DNA of 64,000 nucleotides, taken from NCBI GenBank assembly GCA_029287235.1, contig JARFRM010000139.1:1-64000 (forward strand), read 5' to 3'. Below, one piece after another: positions 43,278-51,207 of this stretch; the first letter of the stretch is position 1, and each line of letters begins with the position of its first letter. The stretch is from Thermoanaerobaculales bacterium (lineage in GTDB: Bacteria > Acidobacteriota > Thermoanaerobaculia > Thermoanaerobaculales > Sulfomarinibacteraceae). A model generated the notes under the pieces. That model was not told where the DNA came from, ran no database searches, and worked only from the letters and a program-made list of their open reading frames with translations. The position numbers and the translations under genes were made by a program.

Positions 43278-44371
43278 TCGAATCCCGGACCGAGACGGTT
43301 CGCCGGCTCTTCGAAGGGGCGATTCGGAGCGGGCTGGCGCCGGGGATGGTCGGGGGCTGGCAGACGATCGAGGATCAAGATCCCCAGGTTGTCGCCGCCG
43401 GCCGAGCGGTTGTCGGACCCGCTTTTGAACCCATGACGGAGCGGACGTGGTTTGATCTCGCATCGCTGACCAAACCCCTGGTGGTCGGAACTCTGACGCT
43501 CCTCGCCATGCGTGAGAATACGCTGACACCGGACACCACCGCCGCTGACGTCCTGACGGAAACCCTCGGCTTCCCGGTCGGCGGTCTGTCGGTCCGTCAG
43601 CTTCTGAGCCACAGCTCCGGTCTTCCCGCCTGGGAACCGATCTATGCGCTCGCGGACGGGAATCCCGAGAGCGCTCTCAAGGCGCTTCGCGGACTGAAAG
43701 TCGAGCAGCCCGGAGCTCACGTGGTCTACTCCTGTCCCGGATTCATCCTGCTGGGTGCGATGCTCGAGAGACTCGGTGGGGAAGACCTCAGCAGGATCTT
43801 CCTCGATCGCGTCGTCAAACCGCTGGGAATCGAGGACGAGGTCGGCTACCGACCAGATCTCTCCCTGCCTCGCGCCGGTGGAGCTGGGAGACCCGCAGCC
43901 GAAGAGCTCCTCCTGAGTCAACGCGGTGTCGCCTCGGATCTGATCCCGCCCTGCGGCCCGGGGAAACCCGATGATGGAAATTCGAGATTTCTCGACGGCG
44001 TTGCCGGCAATGCCGGACTCTTCGGCACCATTGAGGGGGTCCTGATGCTGGCGAGGATCTACCTCGGAGTGGGGGAGTTTCTGACATCCGATGAAATCGA
44101 CCGAGCCACCTCCGATCACACACCCGGCCGTGAGCAGGCGAGGGGCTACGGCTGGCAGCTGGCATCCTCGCCAGGCTGCTCCGCCGGGCCGGCGCTGGAT
44201 CCATCCGCCTTCGGTCACACCGGATTCACGGGGACATCGCTGTGGATCGATCCGACCAGGGGCGTCGCCATCGCCCTCCTGACCAACCGGGTCCATCCCG
44301 GCCATCGGCCCACCGATCTCCACCCACTCCGACGCCGATTCCATCACCTGGTGGTCAACAGCAACCATTGA
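43274..44371 (+). CDS. Serine hydrolase, beta-lactamase/class C family
   Basis: The 365-residue protein has nucleophile Ser64 and base Lys67 in DLASLTKP, the Tyr motif as YSCPGFILLG (Cys where the usual YxN has Asn), and HTGFTG for the third motif. It has no signal peptide, so unlike periplasmic beta-lactamases it is probably cytoplasmic, as an esterase or D-amino-peptidase-like enzyme. It starts with GTG in a 4-base overlap with the thioesterase. Its last codon abuts a striking 18-bp palindrome. Confidence 0.85.
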   Translation: MIESRTETVRRLFEGAIRSGLAPGMVGGWQTIEDQDPQVVAAGRAVVGPAFEPMTERTWFDLASLTKPLVVGTLTLLAMRENTLTPDTTAADVLTETLGFPVGGLSVRQLLSHSSGLPAWEPIYALADGNPESALKALRGLKVEQPGAHVVYSCPGFILLGAMLERLGGEDLSRIFLDRVVKPLGIEDEVGYRPDLSLPRAGGAGRPAAEELLLSQRGVASDLIPPCGPGKPDDGNSRFLDGVAGNAGLFGTIEGVLMLARIYLGVGEFLTSDEIDRATSDHTPGREQARGYGWQLASSPGCSAGPALDPSAFGHTGFTGTSLWIDPTRGVAIALLTNRVHPGHRPTDLHPLRRRFHHLVVNSNH

Positions 44372-44388
44372 TGTCGGCATGCCGACAT
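44371..44388. promoter_or_regulatory. 18-bp palindrome, copy 1 (candidate non-canonical parS)
   Basis: ATGTCGGCATGCCGACAT is a perfect palindrome at 44371-44388, directly after the serine hydrolase stop codon. An identical copy is inside parB at 47675-47692. I see no other full copy in the window. Its size and TGT...ACA ends resemble a parS site, but the core differs from TGTTTCACGTGAAACA. Confidence 0.6.
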
Positions 44389-44479
44389 GGTGGGCTCATC
44401 GTTTCTAGGCGCGGCGTCCGAGAGCGACACTCGGTGCCACTCGGCTCATCTTTCGTGGACGATTGGCGGCACATTTTTT

Positions 44480-44620
44480 GAAACGCAAAGAACGCGAAGA
44501 TCGCAAAGAGCACCGCAAAGCACGCAAAACCAGGGCAGAAATAGTACACGGATGGACACGGAGTCCATCCGTGTCCCATTCCTTGCGATGTTCTTAGCGT
44601 CCCTTGCGTCCTTGCGGTTC
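44480..44620. repeat. MITE-like imperfect inverted repeat in a 305-base gap
   Basis: The gap 44372-44676 has no gene. Its left part GAAACGCAAAGAACGCGAAG is imperfectly complementary to the right part ending CTTGCGGTTC. In the middle is a perfect hairpin, ACACGGATGGA at 44546-44556 with TCCATCCGTGT at 44564-44574. The CGCAAAG/CTTTGCG unit recurs several times. It looks like a dispersed non-coding element. Confidence 0.65.
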
Positions 44621-44676
44621 AATAACGACGGCCTACCCGCGACCGAACTCACTACGGAGAACGAGGGCCCTGTTGA

Positions 44677-47151
44677 TCAAGTGCGGAGCGTGGTCAGCCG
44701 GTTGACGGCGAAGAGGGAAGCGAGGATGGCGGGGGCCCAGGCGCCGATGACCGCGGGCAGGACCTCGGCCTCGCCGAGCTTGCCGAAGAACGCCACCGAA
44801 ACGTAGTAGACGATTCCGAGAACCAATGCGAGCGCGATCCCCTGCATGGTCGTCACCCTTCGCCCGCCACGGTTGAGGCCGAACGGAAGGGCGAGAAAGA
44901 CCATCAGAAACGCCGACAGGGGATAGGCGAGCTTCTGGTGCCACCTCACGAGCAACCGGGCTGGGTAGTGACCGGAATCGATCAGCTCACCGATGTGGGA
45001 ACGCAATTCCTTCACCGACATCTCGGCGGGCAGAAGACGTTCGTGAGCGAAGTAGTCCGGACCCTCGGCAATCCCGACCTCCGTAGGTCCGGTGATCATC
45101 TCGAACTCGAAGGACCCGTCGGGCTGCATCCGTCTGAACCACCCCGACTGTGTGGTCCACGCTCCGTTGGCGAAGGTCACCCGGGGAGCAAAGAGGTGGA
45201 AGCGAAGCTCCATAGCCTCATCAATGCTGAATTTGGTGAATCGCACCATGGACTGATCCGATTCATCGAACTGGAGAAAGCTGTAGAAGCTCTGGTCGTC
45301 TCGCGACAGCAGCCACTGGCGACCCCCGGCCGTGTAGGAGCGAGCCGTTTCACGACCCTTGATACGGTCGAGAAACCGCTTGGCCTTGCGGTTGGAGTTG
45401 GGCACCACGGACTCGCTCAGGATCCACATGGCGCCGGCGACCAACGAGGCGATCAAGAGAATCGGCACCACGACCCGGTAGAGCGAAATCCCTCCGGCCT
45501 TGAACGCTGTGAGCTCCTGTTGACGCTCCAGGACCGTCAAGACGATTAAAACGGAGATCAACAGGGCCAAAGGCATGATGTCCATGATGAGCTGCGGAAC
45601 CAGATTGAGGTAGTACCCAACGATGACGTCGAAGGGCACGCTGTTCTTGGCCATGTCATCAACGTTGTCGGTCAGGTCGATGACCACGTACAGAAGAGAC
45701 GTACTCACCAGAACCAACGCCAGTGGGCCCAGAAGACGGCGGATCACATATTTGTCCAGGATCGTCGGAAATCCGGTGGACACGCGTCGTCTCTGCAAAC
45801 CCACCGGGTAGCCGCCCGACAACGCTTCGCCCTCGGGGATCGCCTGTCCGGCGACAACTCGCGATCGCCGGCCGGCCCTCCACCGCCGGACCCACCGGGC
45901 AAAAGCTCCCTCAGGCCTTTGACGTTCGCCCATCCAACGCCCCATCCGGGTGATGAGGAAGATGGAGACACAGGCGAGGATGAAGTTGGCGATCCACACT
46001 CCCGTCCAGGCGGGGATCCGACCTTCCACCGCGAGCAGCTCGCCGTTGTTGTTGATGACGTAGTAGGCGAGGATGACTCCCACCGAGACGATGAACCCAC
46101 GCCCCCGACCACCCGACCGCGAACCCACCCCGAGCGGCACCGCCAGGAGTCCGAAGACCACGCAGGCAACCGGGATCGCCACCCGGCGGTTGAGCTCGAT
46201 CACGGCGAGCCGCCGCTGGAGCGCCTCCTTTTCCGCATCCGGCGCCTCCCGAATCTCGACCGATGTACCATCGAAGGAACCCTCACGCAAGTACTTGACG
46301 ATCGATGTGGTTCGGCGCTCACGCATGTTGAGTTGATAACGGGAGATCCCGGCGTTTCGGGTCGTCCCCCCGGGTCGGACGACCTGCTGATAGCTCTGGC
46401 TGAACCGGTAGGCCTCCGGTTCGCTGCGGTTGAACTGGTGGTTCACCACGTCCTCGAGGAGTATCCACCGCTTCGGCGCTCCCGATTCTGCGCCCCCGAC
46501 GGCGGGGGAGTCACCGTCATCGGTGGTGACGATTCGTCCGTGCCGTGCCAGGGTGAGCCGCTGTTCCACCGGATCGGTGGAATCGAAGATCATGACTCCT
46601 CGCCAGCGCCCGCCACGATCCGCCACCTCCCGCACATAGAGCAGGAGATTGGGAAACTCCTCGTAGAAGACCCCGGGTTCGATCCGACCGATGTTCTTGG
46701 CATTGGCGAAAAGAGAGACCCGCATTTCCCGCAGAGTCCGGTTGGAGTCGGGGATCACCACCAGGTACATCCAGCCGTTCAACAGCGTGAGAACGACACC
46801 GATCAGGATCACGGGTCGCAGGATGCGGACCGCAGGAATGCCGGCGGACTGGAGGGCGATGATCTCGTTGTCGGAGTTCATTCTGCCGACGGCGATGAGA
46901 ACACCGAAGAGAAAGCTCATGGGAACCGTCAGCACGAGGACGTGAGGAACCGTGTTGGCGAGTACCCGAAAAGCGTCGGCCCAGGGCACTCCGCGCACCA
47001 GGACCATTTCGACGAGGCTGAAGATCGGCCGCATCATGAGCAGGAATGTGTAGACCAACAATCCCATCAGCGCGGGGGGCGCCACCTCGCGGATGACAAA
47101 TCGATCCAAGCGGCCGAATGACTTCAAAAAACCTCCCAAGAATCCGAGCAC
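44677..47151 (-). CDS. LptF-LptG fusion, LPS export ABC permease
   Basis: The 824-residue protein holds two YjgP/YjgQ domains in one chain. The N-terminal half (1-~410) starts DRFVIREVAPPALMGLLVYTFLLM, has the LptF-type GRMNSDNEIIALQSAGI coupling helix, and a beta-jellyroll in the middle. A basic linker (about 410-470) follows. The C-terminal half starts TILDKYVIRRLLGPLALVLVSTSLLYVVIDLTDN, with the LptG-type ERQQELTAFKAGGISLYRVV segment and its own jellyroll. Each half has six expected membrane helices. The two halves are separate genes in most bacteria. Start is GTG at 47151 or the TTG at 47127, which has GGGAGG just before it. Confidence 0.93.
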   Translation of the reverse strand: MLGFLGGFLKSFGRLDRFVIREVAPPALMGLLVYTFLLMMRPIFSLVEMVLVRGVPWADAFRVLANTVPHVLVLTVPMSFLFGVLIAVGRMNSDNEIIALQSAGIPAVRILRPVILIGVVLTLLNGWMYLVVIPDSNRTLREMRVSLFANAKNIGRIEPGVFYEEFPNLLLYVREVADRGGRWRGVMIFDSTDPVEQRLTLARHGRIVTTDDGDSPAVGGAESGAPKRWILLEDVVNHQFNRSEPEAYRFSQSYQQVVRPGGTTRNAGISRYQLNMRERRTTSIVKYLREGSFDGTSVEIREAPDAEKEALQRRLAVIELNRRVAIPVACVVFGLLAVPLGVGSRSGGRGRGFIVSVGVILAYYVINNNGELLAVEGRIPAWTGVWIANFILACVSIFLITRMGRWMGERQRPEGAFARWVRRWRAGRRSRVVAGQAIPEGEALSGGYPVGLQRRRVSTGFPTILDKYVIRRLLGPLALVLVSTSLLYVVIDLTDNVDDMAKNSVPFDVIVGYYLNLVPQLIMDIMPLALLISVLIVLTVLERQQELTAFKAGGISLYRVVVPILLIASLVAGAMWILSESVVPNSNRKAKRFLDRIKGRETARSYTAGGRQWLLSRDDQSFYSFLQFDESDQSMVRFTKFSIDEAMELRFHLFAPRVTFANGAWTTQSGWFRRMQPDGSFEFEMITGPTEVGIAEGPDYFAHERLLPAEMSVKELRSHIGELIDSGHYPARLLVRWHQKLAYPLSAFLMVFLALPFGLNRGGRRVTTMQGIALALVLGIVYYVSVAFFGKLGEAEVLPAVIGAWAPAILASLFAVNRLTTLRT

Positions 47152-47215
47152 AGTCTAACAAAGCTGTCGGTTCTCAAAATCCCGATCATCGGACGGGTTG
47201 AGTGGGAAGCGGTGC

Positions 47216-47254
47216 TTTTCCACAGGAATTTCCACACCAGGTCTGTTTTCCACA
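47216..47254 (+). promoter_or_regulatory. Cluster of three DnaA-box-like motifs
   Basis: TTTTCCACA at 47216-47224, ATTTCCACA at 47228-47236 and TTTTCCACA at 47246-47254, all in one orientation. TTTTCCACA is one step from the E. coli box TTATCCACA and is used as a box in other phyla. The motif is otherwise almost absent from the window (one copy on the opposite strand near 100). The cluster lies beside the dif-like site. Confidence 0.6.
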
Positions 47255-47272
47255 GATTCGCGCTCGATTGCA

Positions 47273-47300
47273 ATGTCCGATAAGATATATTATGTAAACC
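47273..47300 (+). promoter_or_regulatory. dif-like XerCD recombination site
   Basis: The XerC-arm-like ATGTCCGATAA (47273-47283), a 6-base centre GATATA, and the XerD-arm-like TTATGTAAACC (47290-47300). By my hand alignment it matches B. subtilis dif at 22 of 28 positions and E. coli dif at 17 of 28; the XerD arm is the best part. It stands out as a very AT-rich patch in GC-rich DNA, between lptFG and parB. Confidence 0.65.
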
Positions 47301-47337
47301 TAAATACAAAATTAACCGATGATGGCTCGCCTCTCGA

Positions 47338-48234
47338 CTAGCCTGATTCTGATTGAGGTTTGCCGTCGAGACCGGCTTCGATTTCGCGAATCAGGCTCCT
47401 GAGGGCCTCGAGAACATCCCTCGGTTCGGGTTCCGACTCCGTTCTAAACGACAGCGAAACCCCGAACGGCCGATCGCCGGAGGGCCGGAAGCGAACGATG
47501 AACGGTTTTCTCTGCTCACCGCCGTCCGTGTTTGAATCATCATCGGAGACGTTTCGACGCCGTCGACGAAGTTCCGCACGATCGAGGCGGTCTTCGACGA
47601 TCTGCTGAACAAGGGAGAGCATCGATTCGAGATCCGGCGCGCGAGCGATCTCGAGGAGCGTGCTCTTGGCGCTGATGTCGGCATGCCGACATGCGTCCCT
47701 GACCTCGGGTGGGATCTCGAGGAGTTTGAGGGTCTCGGTAACTGTAACCCTCGAACGCCCGACCGCGACGGATACCTCTTCGTGAGTGTAACTGTATGTA
47801 TTAACGAGTGTTGCGAACCCTTCCGCTTCCTCGAATGGAGTCAGATCCTTGCGCTGGAGATTCTCGATCAGCGCAATCTCGAGGGCCTCCTGGTCGTCGA
47901 GCTCGAGCTCGACGCAGGGAACCTCGTCAAGGCCGGCCATCATGGCGGCGTGAAAACGCCGTTCGCCGGAGATCAGCTCGTATCCCCCATCCGAACGCTT
48001 TCGCACGAGCAAGGGCTCGAGGACGCCGTGACGACTGATGCTTCCAACGAGGTCTTTGAGGTCGCCGAGATTGGTTCTCGGCTGGTCTCGATTCGACGAA
48101 ATCTGAGTGACCCGAACCACCACCCCGAAACCGTCGCCCGATCTCGGAGTCACCAGCTCATCGACATAGTGGCGATCGTGGCGCATCCGACGCCGGGGCG
48201 GGAGGCCGACGTTTTTCCGGCTAGCTTCCGACAC
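47338..48234 (-). CDS. parB: Chromosome partitioning protein ParB
   Basis: This 298-residue CTPase ParB has the N-domain motifs QPR (51-53), GERRFHAA (90-97, C-motif 1) and ENLQR (124-128), as in CTP-clamp ParBs. The helix-turn-helix follows from about 150 (YTHEEVSVAVGRSRVTVTETLKLL). In the specificity region the usual GH is replaced by KS (ISAKSTLLEI). By my alignment with Caulobacter ParB the Ala184 and Gly201 equivalents are Glu173 and Lys190. The start is a GTG at 48234 with GAGGAGG ahead, inside the end of parA. The gene carries a copy of the 18-bp palindrome. Confidence 0.93.
   Translation of the reverse strand: MSEASRKNVGLPPRRRMRHDRHYVDELVTPRSGDGFGVVVRVTQISSNRDQPRTNLGDLKDLVGSISRHGVLEPLLVRKRSDGGYELISGERRFHAAMMAGLDEVPCVELELDDQEALEIALIENLQRKDLTPFEEAEGFATLVNTYSYTHEEVSVAVGRSRVTVTETLKLLEIPPEVRDACRHADISAKSTLLEIARAPDLESMLSLVQQIVEDRLDRAELRRRRRNVSDDDSNTDGGEQRKPFIVRFRPSGDRPFGVSLSFRTESEPEPRDVLEALRSLIREIEAGLDGKPQSESG
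47675..47692. promoter_or_regulatory. 18-bp palindrome, copy 2, inside parB (candidate non-canonical parS)
   Basis: ATGTCGGCATGCCGACAT again, identical to 44371-44388. It is in the coding sequence near the ParB codons RHADIS. A parS inside or next to parB is the normal location in other bacteria. Confidence 0.6.
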
Positions 48235-48979
48235 GCTCGAGAACCTCCTCACACAGACGGTAGTATTCGTAGGCTCCGCTCGAGTCCGGCGCGTGGTCGA
48301 AGATGCTGCACTGGTGCGCCGGTGATTCCTCGAGACGGACCGACTTCGTGATGTAGGTGTCGAAAACGAGTTTGCCGAAGACACCGTGGATTTCTTCGCT
48401 GACCTGCCGCGAAAGGATGGTCCGACGATCGAACATTGTAATCAGCACGCCCAAGACCCGCAGCTCGGTGTTGGGCCGGGCCTTGATCTTGTCGATGGTG
48501 TCGAGGAGGTCGTCGGTTCCTTCGAGCGCGAAGTACGAGGACTGGATGGGGATGATGACGTGACTTGCCGCCACCAACGCATTCACAGTCGTCAAACCGA
48601 GAGTTGGAGGCGTATCGATGATGACGGCCTGGTAATGACCATCGAGCTCGTCGAGCCGGTCCTTCAGACGATAAGGGGCGTCCAGCTCCCCCACCATGGA
48701 GACCTCGAGCTTGGCCATTGCAATCCGCGATGGAGCTAGCCATAGATTCTCCTGGGCCGAGGGGATGATCACATCGCCGAGCCCCAGGCGTCCCGTCATC
48801 ACATCGAACATGTTGCCGTTGATCTGCCCCAGATCGGTGGTGGACATGGTCGAGTTTGCCTGAGGATCGATATCGACCAGAAGGGTCTTGAGGCCCTTCT
48901 GCGCCAATCCGGCGGCGAGATTGACCGCGGTTGTGGTCTTCCCTACTCCACCCTTCTGGTTGGTGATGGCGACGATCAT
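48221..48979 (-). CDS. parA: Chromosome partitioning ATPase ParA/Soj
   Basis: The 252-residue Walker-type ATPase has the deviant Walker A KGGVGKTT (about 9-16), DIDPQAN at about 38-44, and VIIDTPPTLG for the Walker B region. The short form has no N-terminal HTH, as in chromosomal ParA/Soj proteins. The ATG at 48979 has AGGAG upstream. It makes a transport gradient that moves ParB-parS complexes. Its C-terminal codons overlap the parB start. A good sigma-70 promoter lies just upstream. Confidence 0.96.
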   Translation of the reverse strand: MIVAITNQKGGVGKTTTAVNLAAGLAQKGLKTLLVDIDPQANSTMSTTDLGQINGNMFDVMTGRLGLGDVIIPSAQENLWLAPSRIAMAKLEVSMVGELDAPYRLKDRLDELDGHYQAVIIDTPPTLGLTTVNALVAASHVIIPIQSSYFALEGTDDLLDTIDKIKARPNTELRVLGVLITMFDRRTILSRQVSEEIHGVFGKLVFDTYITKSVRLEESPAHQCSIFDHAPDSSGAYEYYRLCEEVLERVGS

Positions 48980-49014
48980 GAAATGGATGCTCCTATTGTA
49001 GGCTTGCGGCGACA

Positions 49015-49044
49015 ATCATAGGGGTGCGGCTCGTTGAGTGTCAA
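49015..49044 (-). promoter_or_regulatory. Sigma-70 promoter of parAB
   Basis: On the minus strand, TTGACA (49044-49039) and TATGAT (49020-49015) are separated by 18 bases: a perfect -35 and a five-of-six -10. It lies 36 bases before the parA ATG. This is the best-looking promoter I found by eye. Confidence 0.75.
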
Positions 49045-49135
49045 TCGACCTGGGTCACAATCGGACGGGAGACGCGATCTCGTATCTGACCGGGGTTCGT
49101 CGCGCCCTGCGCGTGAGCCGAATGTGAAGAAGAGA

Positions 49136-49633
49136 TCACATCTCGTACTCACCCATGTCCTCCGGACGCATCTGCTCCAGCACCGCCTTGACGGCATCTT
49201 CCTGGCTCGCCTCGGTCACCATCGCTCGATCGAGAACACTTGAATCCACGAGGACATCGGCGTCGGCTCTCAGGGCAATGGCAATGGCGTCGGAAGGACG
49301 GGCATCGACCTCGTACCGGTCGCCCTCGGGATTGCTGAGGTGGACCGAAGCGAGGTAGATGGAATCGTCAAGGCTGTGGATCAAGACATGATCGAGGGTG
49401 AAGCCCAGATCATGAATCAGCGACCCGATGAGATCGTGAGTGAGGGGGCGAGGTACCTCGACGCCCTCGAGATTGATGGCGATGGCGTTCGCCTCGCAGA
49501 CCCCTATCCAAATCGGCAGGTAGGCGTTCGCCTCCGGTCTGGCGAGTATCACAACCGGACTGTTGGTCGCGGGATCGACGACCAGGGCGCGGACCGACAT
49601 TTTAACCGGAACACTGGTCTTCTCGATTGTCAT
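49136..49633 (-). CDS. Bifunctional nuclease family (BFN/DUF151) protein
   Basis: This 165-residue single BFN domain has the hallmark IWIGVCEANAIAINLEGVEVPRPLTHDLI and RPSDAIAIALRADADVLVDSSVLDRA segments. Plant and some bacterial members have DNase and RNase activity; the bacterial role is not settled. The ATG at 49633 is used. It sits between parA and miaB on the same strand. Its C-terminal tail is acidic (GEYEM). Confidence 0.85.
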   Translation of the reverse strand: MTIEKTSVPVKMSVRALVVDPATNSPVVILARPEANAYLPIWIGVCEANAIAINLEGVEVPRPLTHDLIGSLIHDLGFTLDHVLIHSLDDSIYLASVHLSNPEGDRYEVDARPSDAIAIALRADADVLVDSSVLDRAMVTEASQEDAVKAVLEQMRPEDMGEYEM

Positions 49634-49701
49634 ATTCCCAATGTGTCCGGGCGGACGAGGGATGTCAAGAACGAATCCGCGTCCGGGGTCACAACAATCA
49701 C

Positions 49702-51036
49702 CTACCCGTTTGAAACGGTGGGCAGACGGACGGCCCCTCCGACGATCATTCCGACCAGCGAGTGAGCCCCGGCTCGTCGGATCTCGACCTCGACCACATC
49801 GCCGATCTCCTCGCGGCCGCACCGGGGGAAGTTGACGACACGGTTGTCCTCTCCCCTCCCCTGCCAGTGTTCGGGATCTCGACGGCTGGGCCCGTCGATG
49901 AGCACCTGAATCGATCGGCCGACAAGCGCATGGTTGAGCTCGCGAGAGATCTCATCGCACCGCCCGAAAAGGCGTTGGAGCCTCGCGCTCTTGACGGCAT
50001 CGCTGATCTGCGGCCGATACCGCGCCGCCGGTGTCTTGGGTCGTGGAGAGAATCCGAAGGCGAAGACCTGTCCGAATCGAACCTCCTCGAGGAGTTCCAT
50101 GGTGTCCTCGAAGTCCGCTTCGGTCTCACCGGGGAATCCGACGATGATGTCGGTGGAGAGGTTGATCTCCGGGGCGGCCTTCCGGATCCGACCCACGAGA
50201 TCCAGGTACTCCTGACGGGTGTACTTTCGGTGCATCCGCTTCAGGATCTCGTCCGAGCCCGACTGAATCGGTAAATGAAGGTATCGAAAAACGTTTCGGT
50301 GACTCGCGAGGACATCGATCAGATCCTGATCGAAGTGACGGGGATGTGAAGTGATGAACCGGACGCGGAGCAATCCGTCCACCGAAGCCACCTTTTCGAG
50401 CAGCTGCGCGAGGTCTGCGCCGGAATCGGGACACCGGTAGGCATTGATCGTCTGGCCCAGGAGCTCGACCTCTTTCACCCCGTCGGAGGCGAGCAAACGC
50501 ACCTCGGCGAGGACCTGGTCCAAGGGACGACTCACCTCCCGGCCACGGGTGTATGGCACGATGCAGAAGGTACAGAACTCGTTGCAGCCTTCGATGACCG
50601 TCACCATTCCACGGGTGGTGCTCTTGCGGAAGATCGTGTGGTAGTTGTACTCGGCTTCGGCGTCGAACCCCGTCAGAATCGGCCGCTCGCCTTGCGAAAC
50701 CGCTCGAACGGCCTCTCCAATGCGTGTGGTCTGTCCGGGACCGATGACAAATCCTACCGATCGAGAACGCTCCAAAAGAGATCCGGCCTCCTGCTCGGCG
50801 ACGCAGCCACAGACACCGATGGTCGTGAGCGGATTCTGCTTGGCCAGATACCCGATGCGACTGATGATCTTCTGCACGGGCTTTTCCCTCACCGAACAGG
50901 TGTTCAGCACCACCAGGTCTGCGTCTCGCGCGGCCCCGGCGGGCGCCAGCCCGTGACGGCGCAACTGCCCCTCGATCAGCTCGCTGTCATGCCGATTCAT
51001 CTGGCAGCCCCAGGTCTCGATAAAGAAAGTTTTCAT
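49702..51036 (-). CDS. miaB: tRNA-2-methylthio-N6-dimethylallyladenosine synthase
   Basis: The 444-residue radical-SAM methylthiotransferase has the N-terminal UPF0004 cysteines in TWGCQMN, NTCSVRE and GVCGC, which hold the auxiliary cluster. The radical-SAM triad is in CNEFCTFCIVP, and a TRAM-like domain is at the C terminus. It adds a methylthio group to i6A37 in tRNA. A GTG six codons upstream (51054) also opens the frame. The N-terminal motif is MiaB rather than MtaB or RimO style. Confidence 0.93.
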   Translation of the reverse strand: MKTFFIETWGCQMNRHDSELIEGQLRRHGLAPAGAARDADLVVLNTCSVREKPVQKIISRIGYLAKQNPLTTIGVCGCVAEQEAGSLLERSRSVGFVIGPGQTTRIGEAVRAVSQGERPILTGFDAEAEYNYHTIFRKSTTRGMVTVIEGCNEFCTFCIVPYTRGREVSRPLDQVLAEVRLLASDGVKEVELLGQTINAYRCPDSGADLAQLLEKVASVDGLLRVRFITSHPRHFDQDLIDVLASHRNVFRYLHLPIQSGSDEILKRMHRKYTRQEYLDLVGRIRKAAPEINLSTDIIVGFPGETEADFEDTMELLEEVRFGQVFAFGFSPRPKTPAARYRPQISDAVKSARLQRLFGRCDEISRELNHALVGRSIQVLIDGPSRRDPEHWQGRGEDNRVVNFPRCGREEIGDVVEVEIRRAGAHSLVGMIVGGAVRLPTVSNG

Positions 51037-51207
51037 ATTGAGATTGATCTTCACTCACATTTTCAGACTCAACGACGACGGATTCTATCTTGTCGGCGCC
51101 CCTTCCGCAAATCTAGAGACCCTTCCGCGGGCGCGAGCCGCAATCGAGAAGAACCGGGGGTTTCCCGAGATGCCCGGATTCACCCGGGATCCCTTTCAGT
51201 CGCTACC

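Noticed and set aside
40548-43529. A 993-codon open frame on the minus strand across scpB, the sulfatase-like gene and the thioesterase
   Set aside because: It is an antisense shadow: high GC removes stop codons. The plus-strand genes have domains, signal peptides and coupled starts.
47152-47337. Calling this gap simply oriC
   Set aside because: The DnaA-box motifs and AT-rich patch fit, but the dif-like match and inward gene orientation point the other way. I list the elements and leave the choice open.
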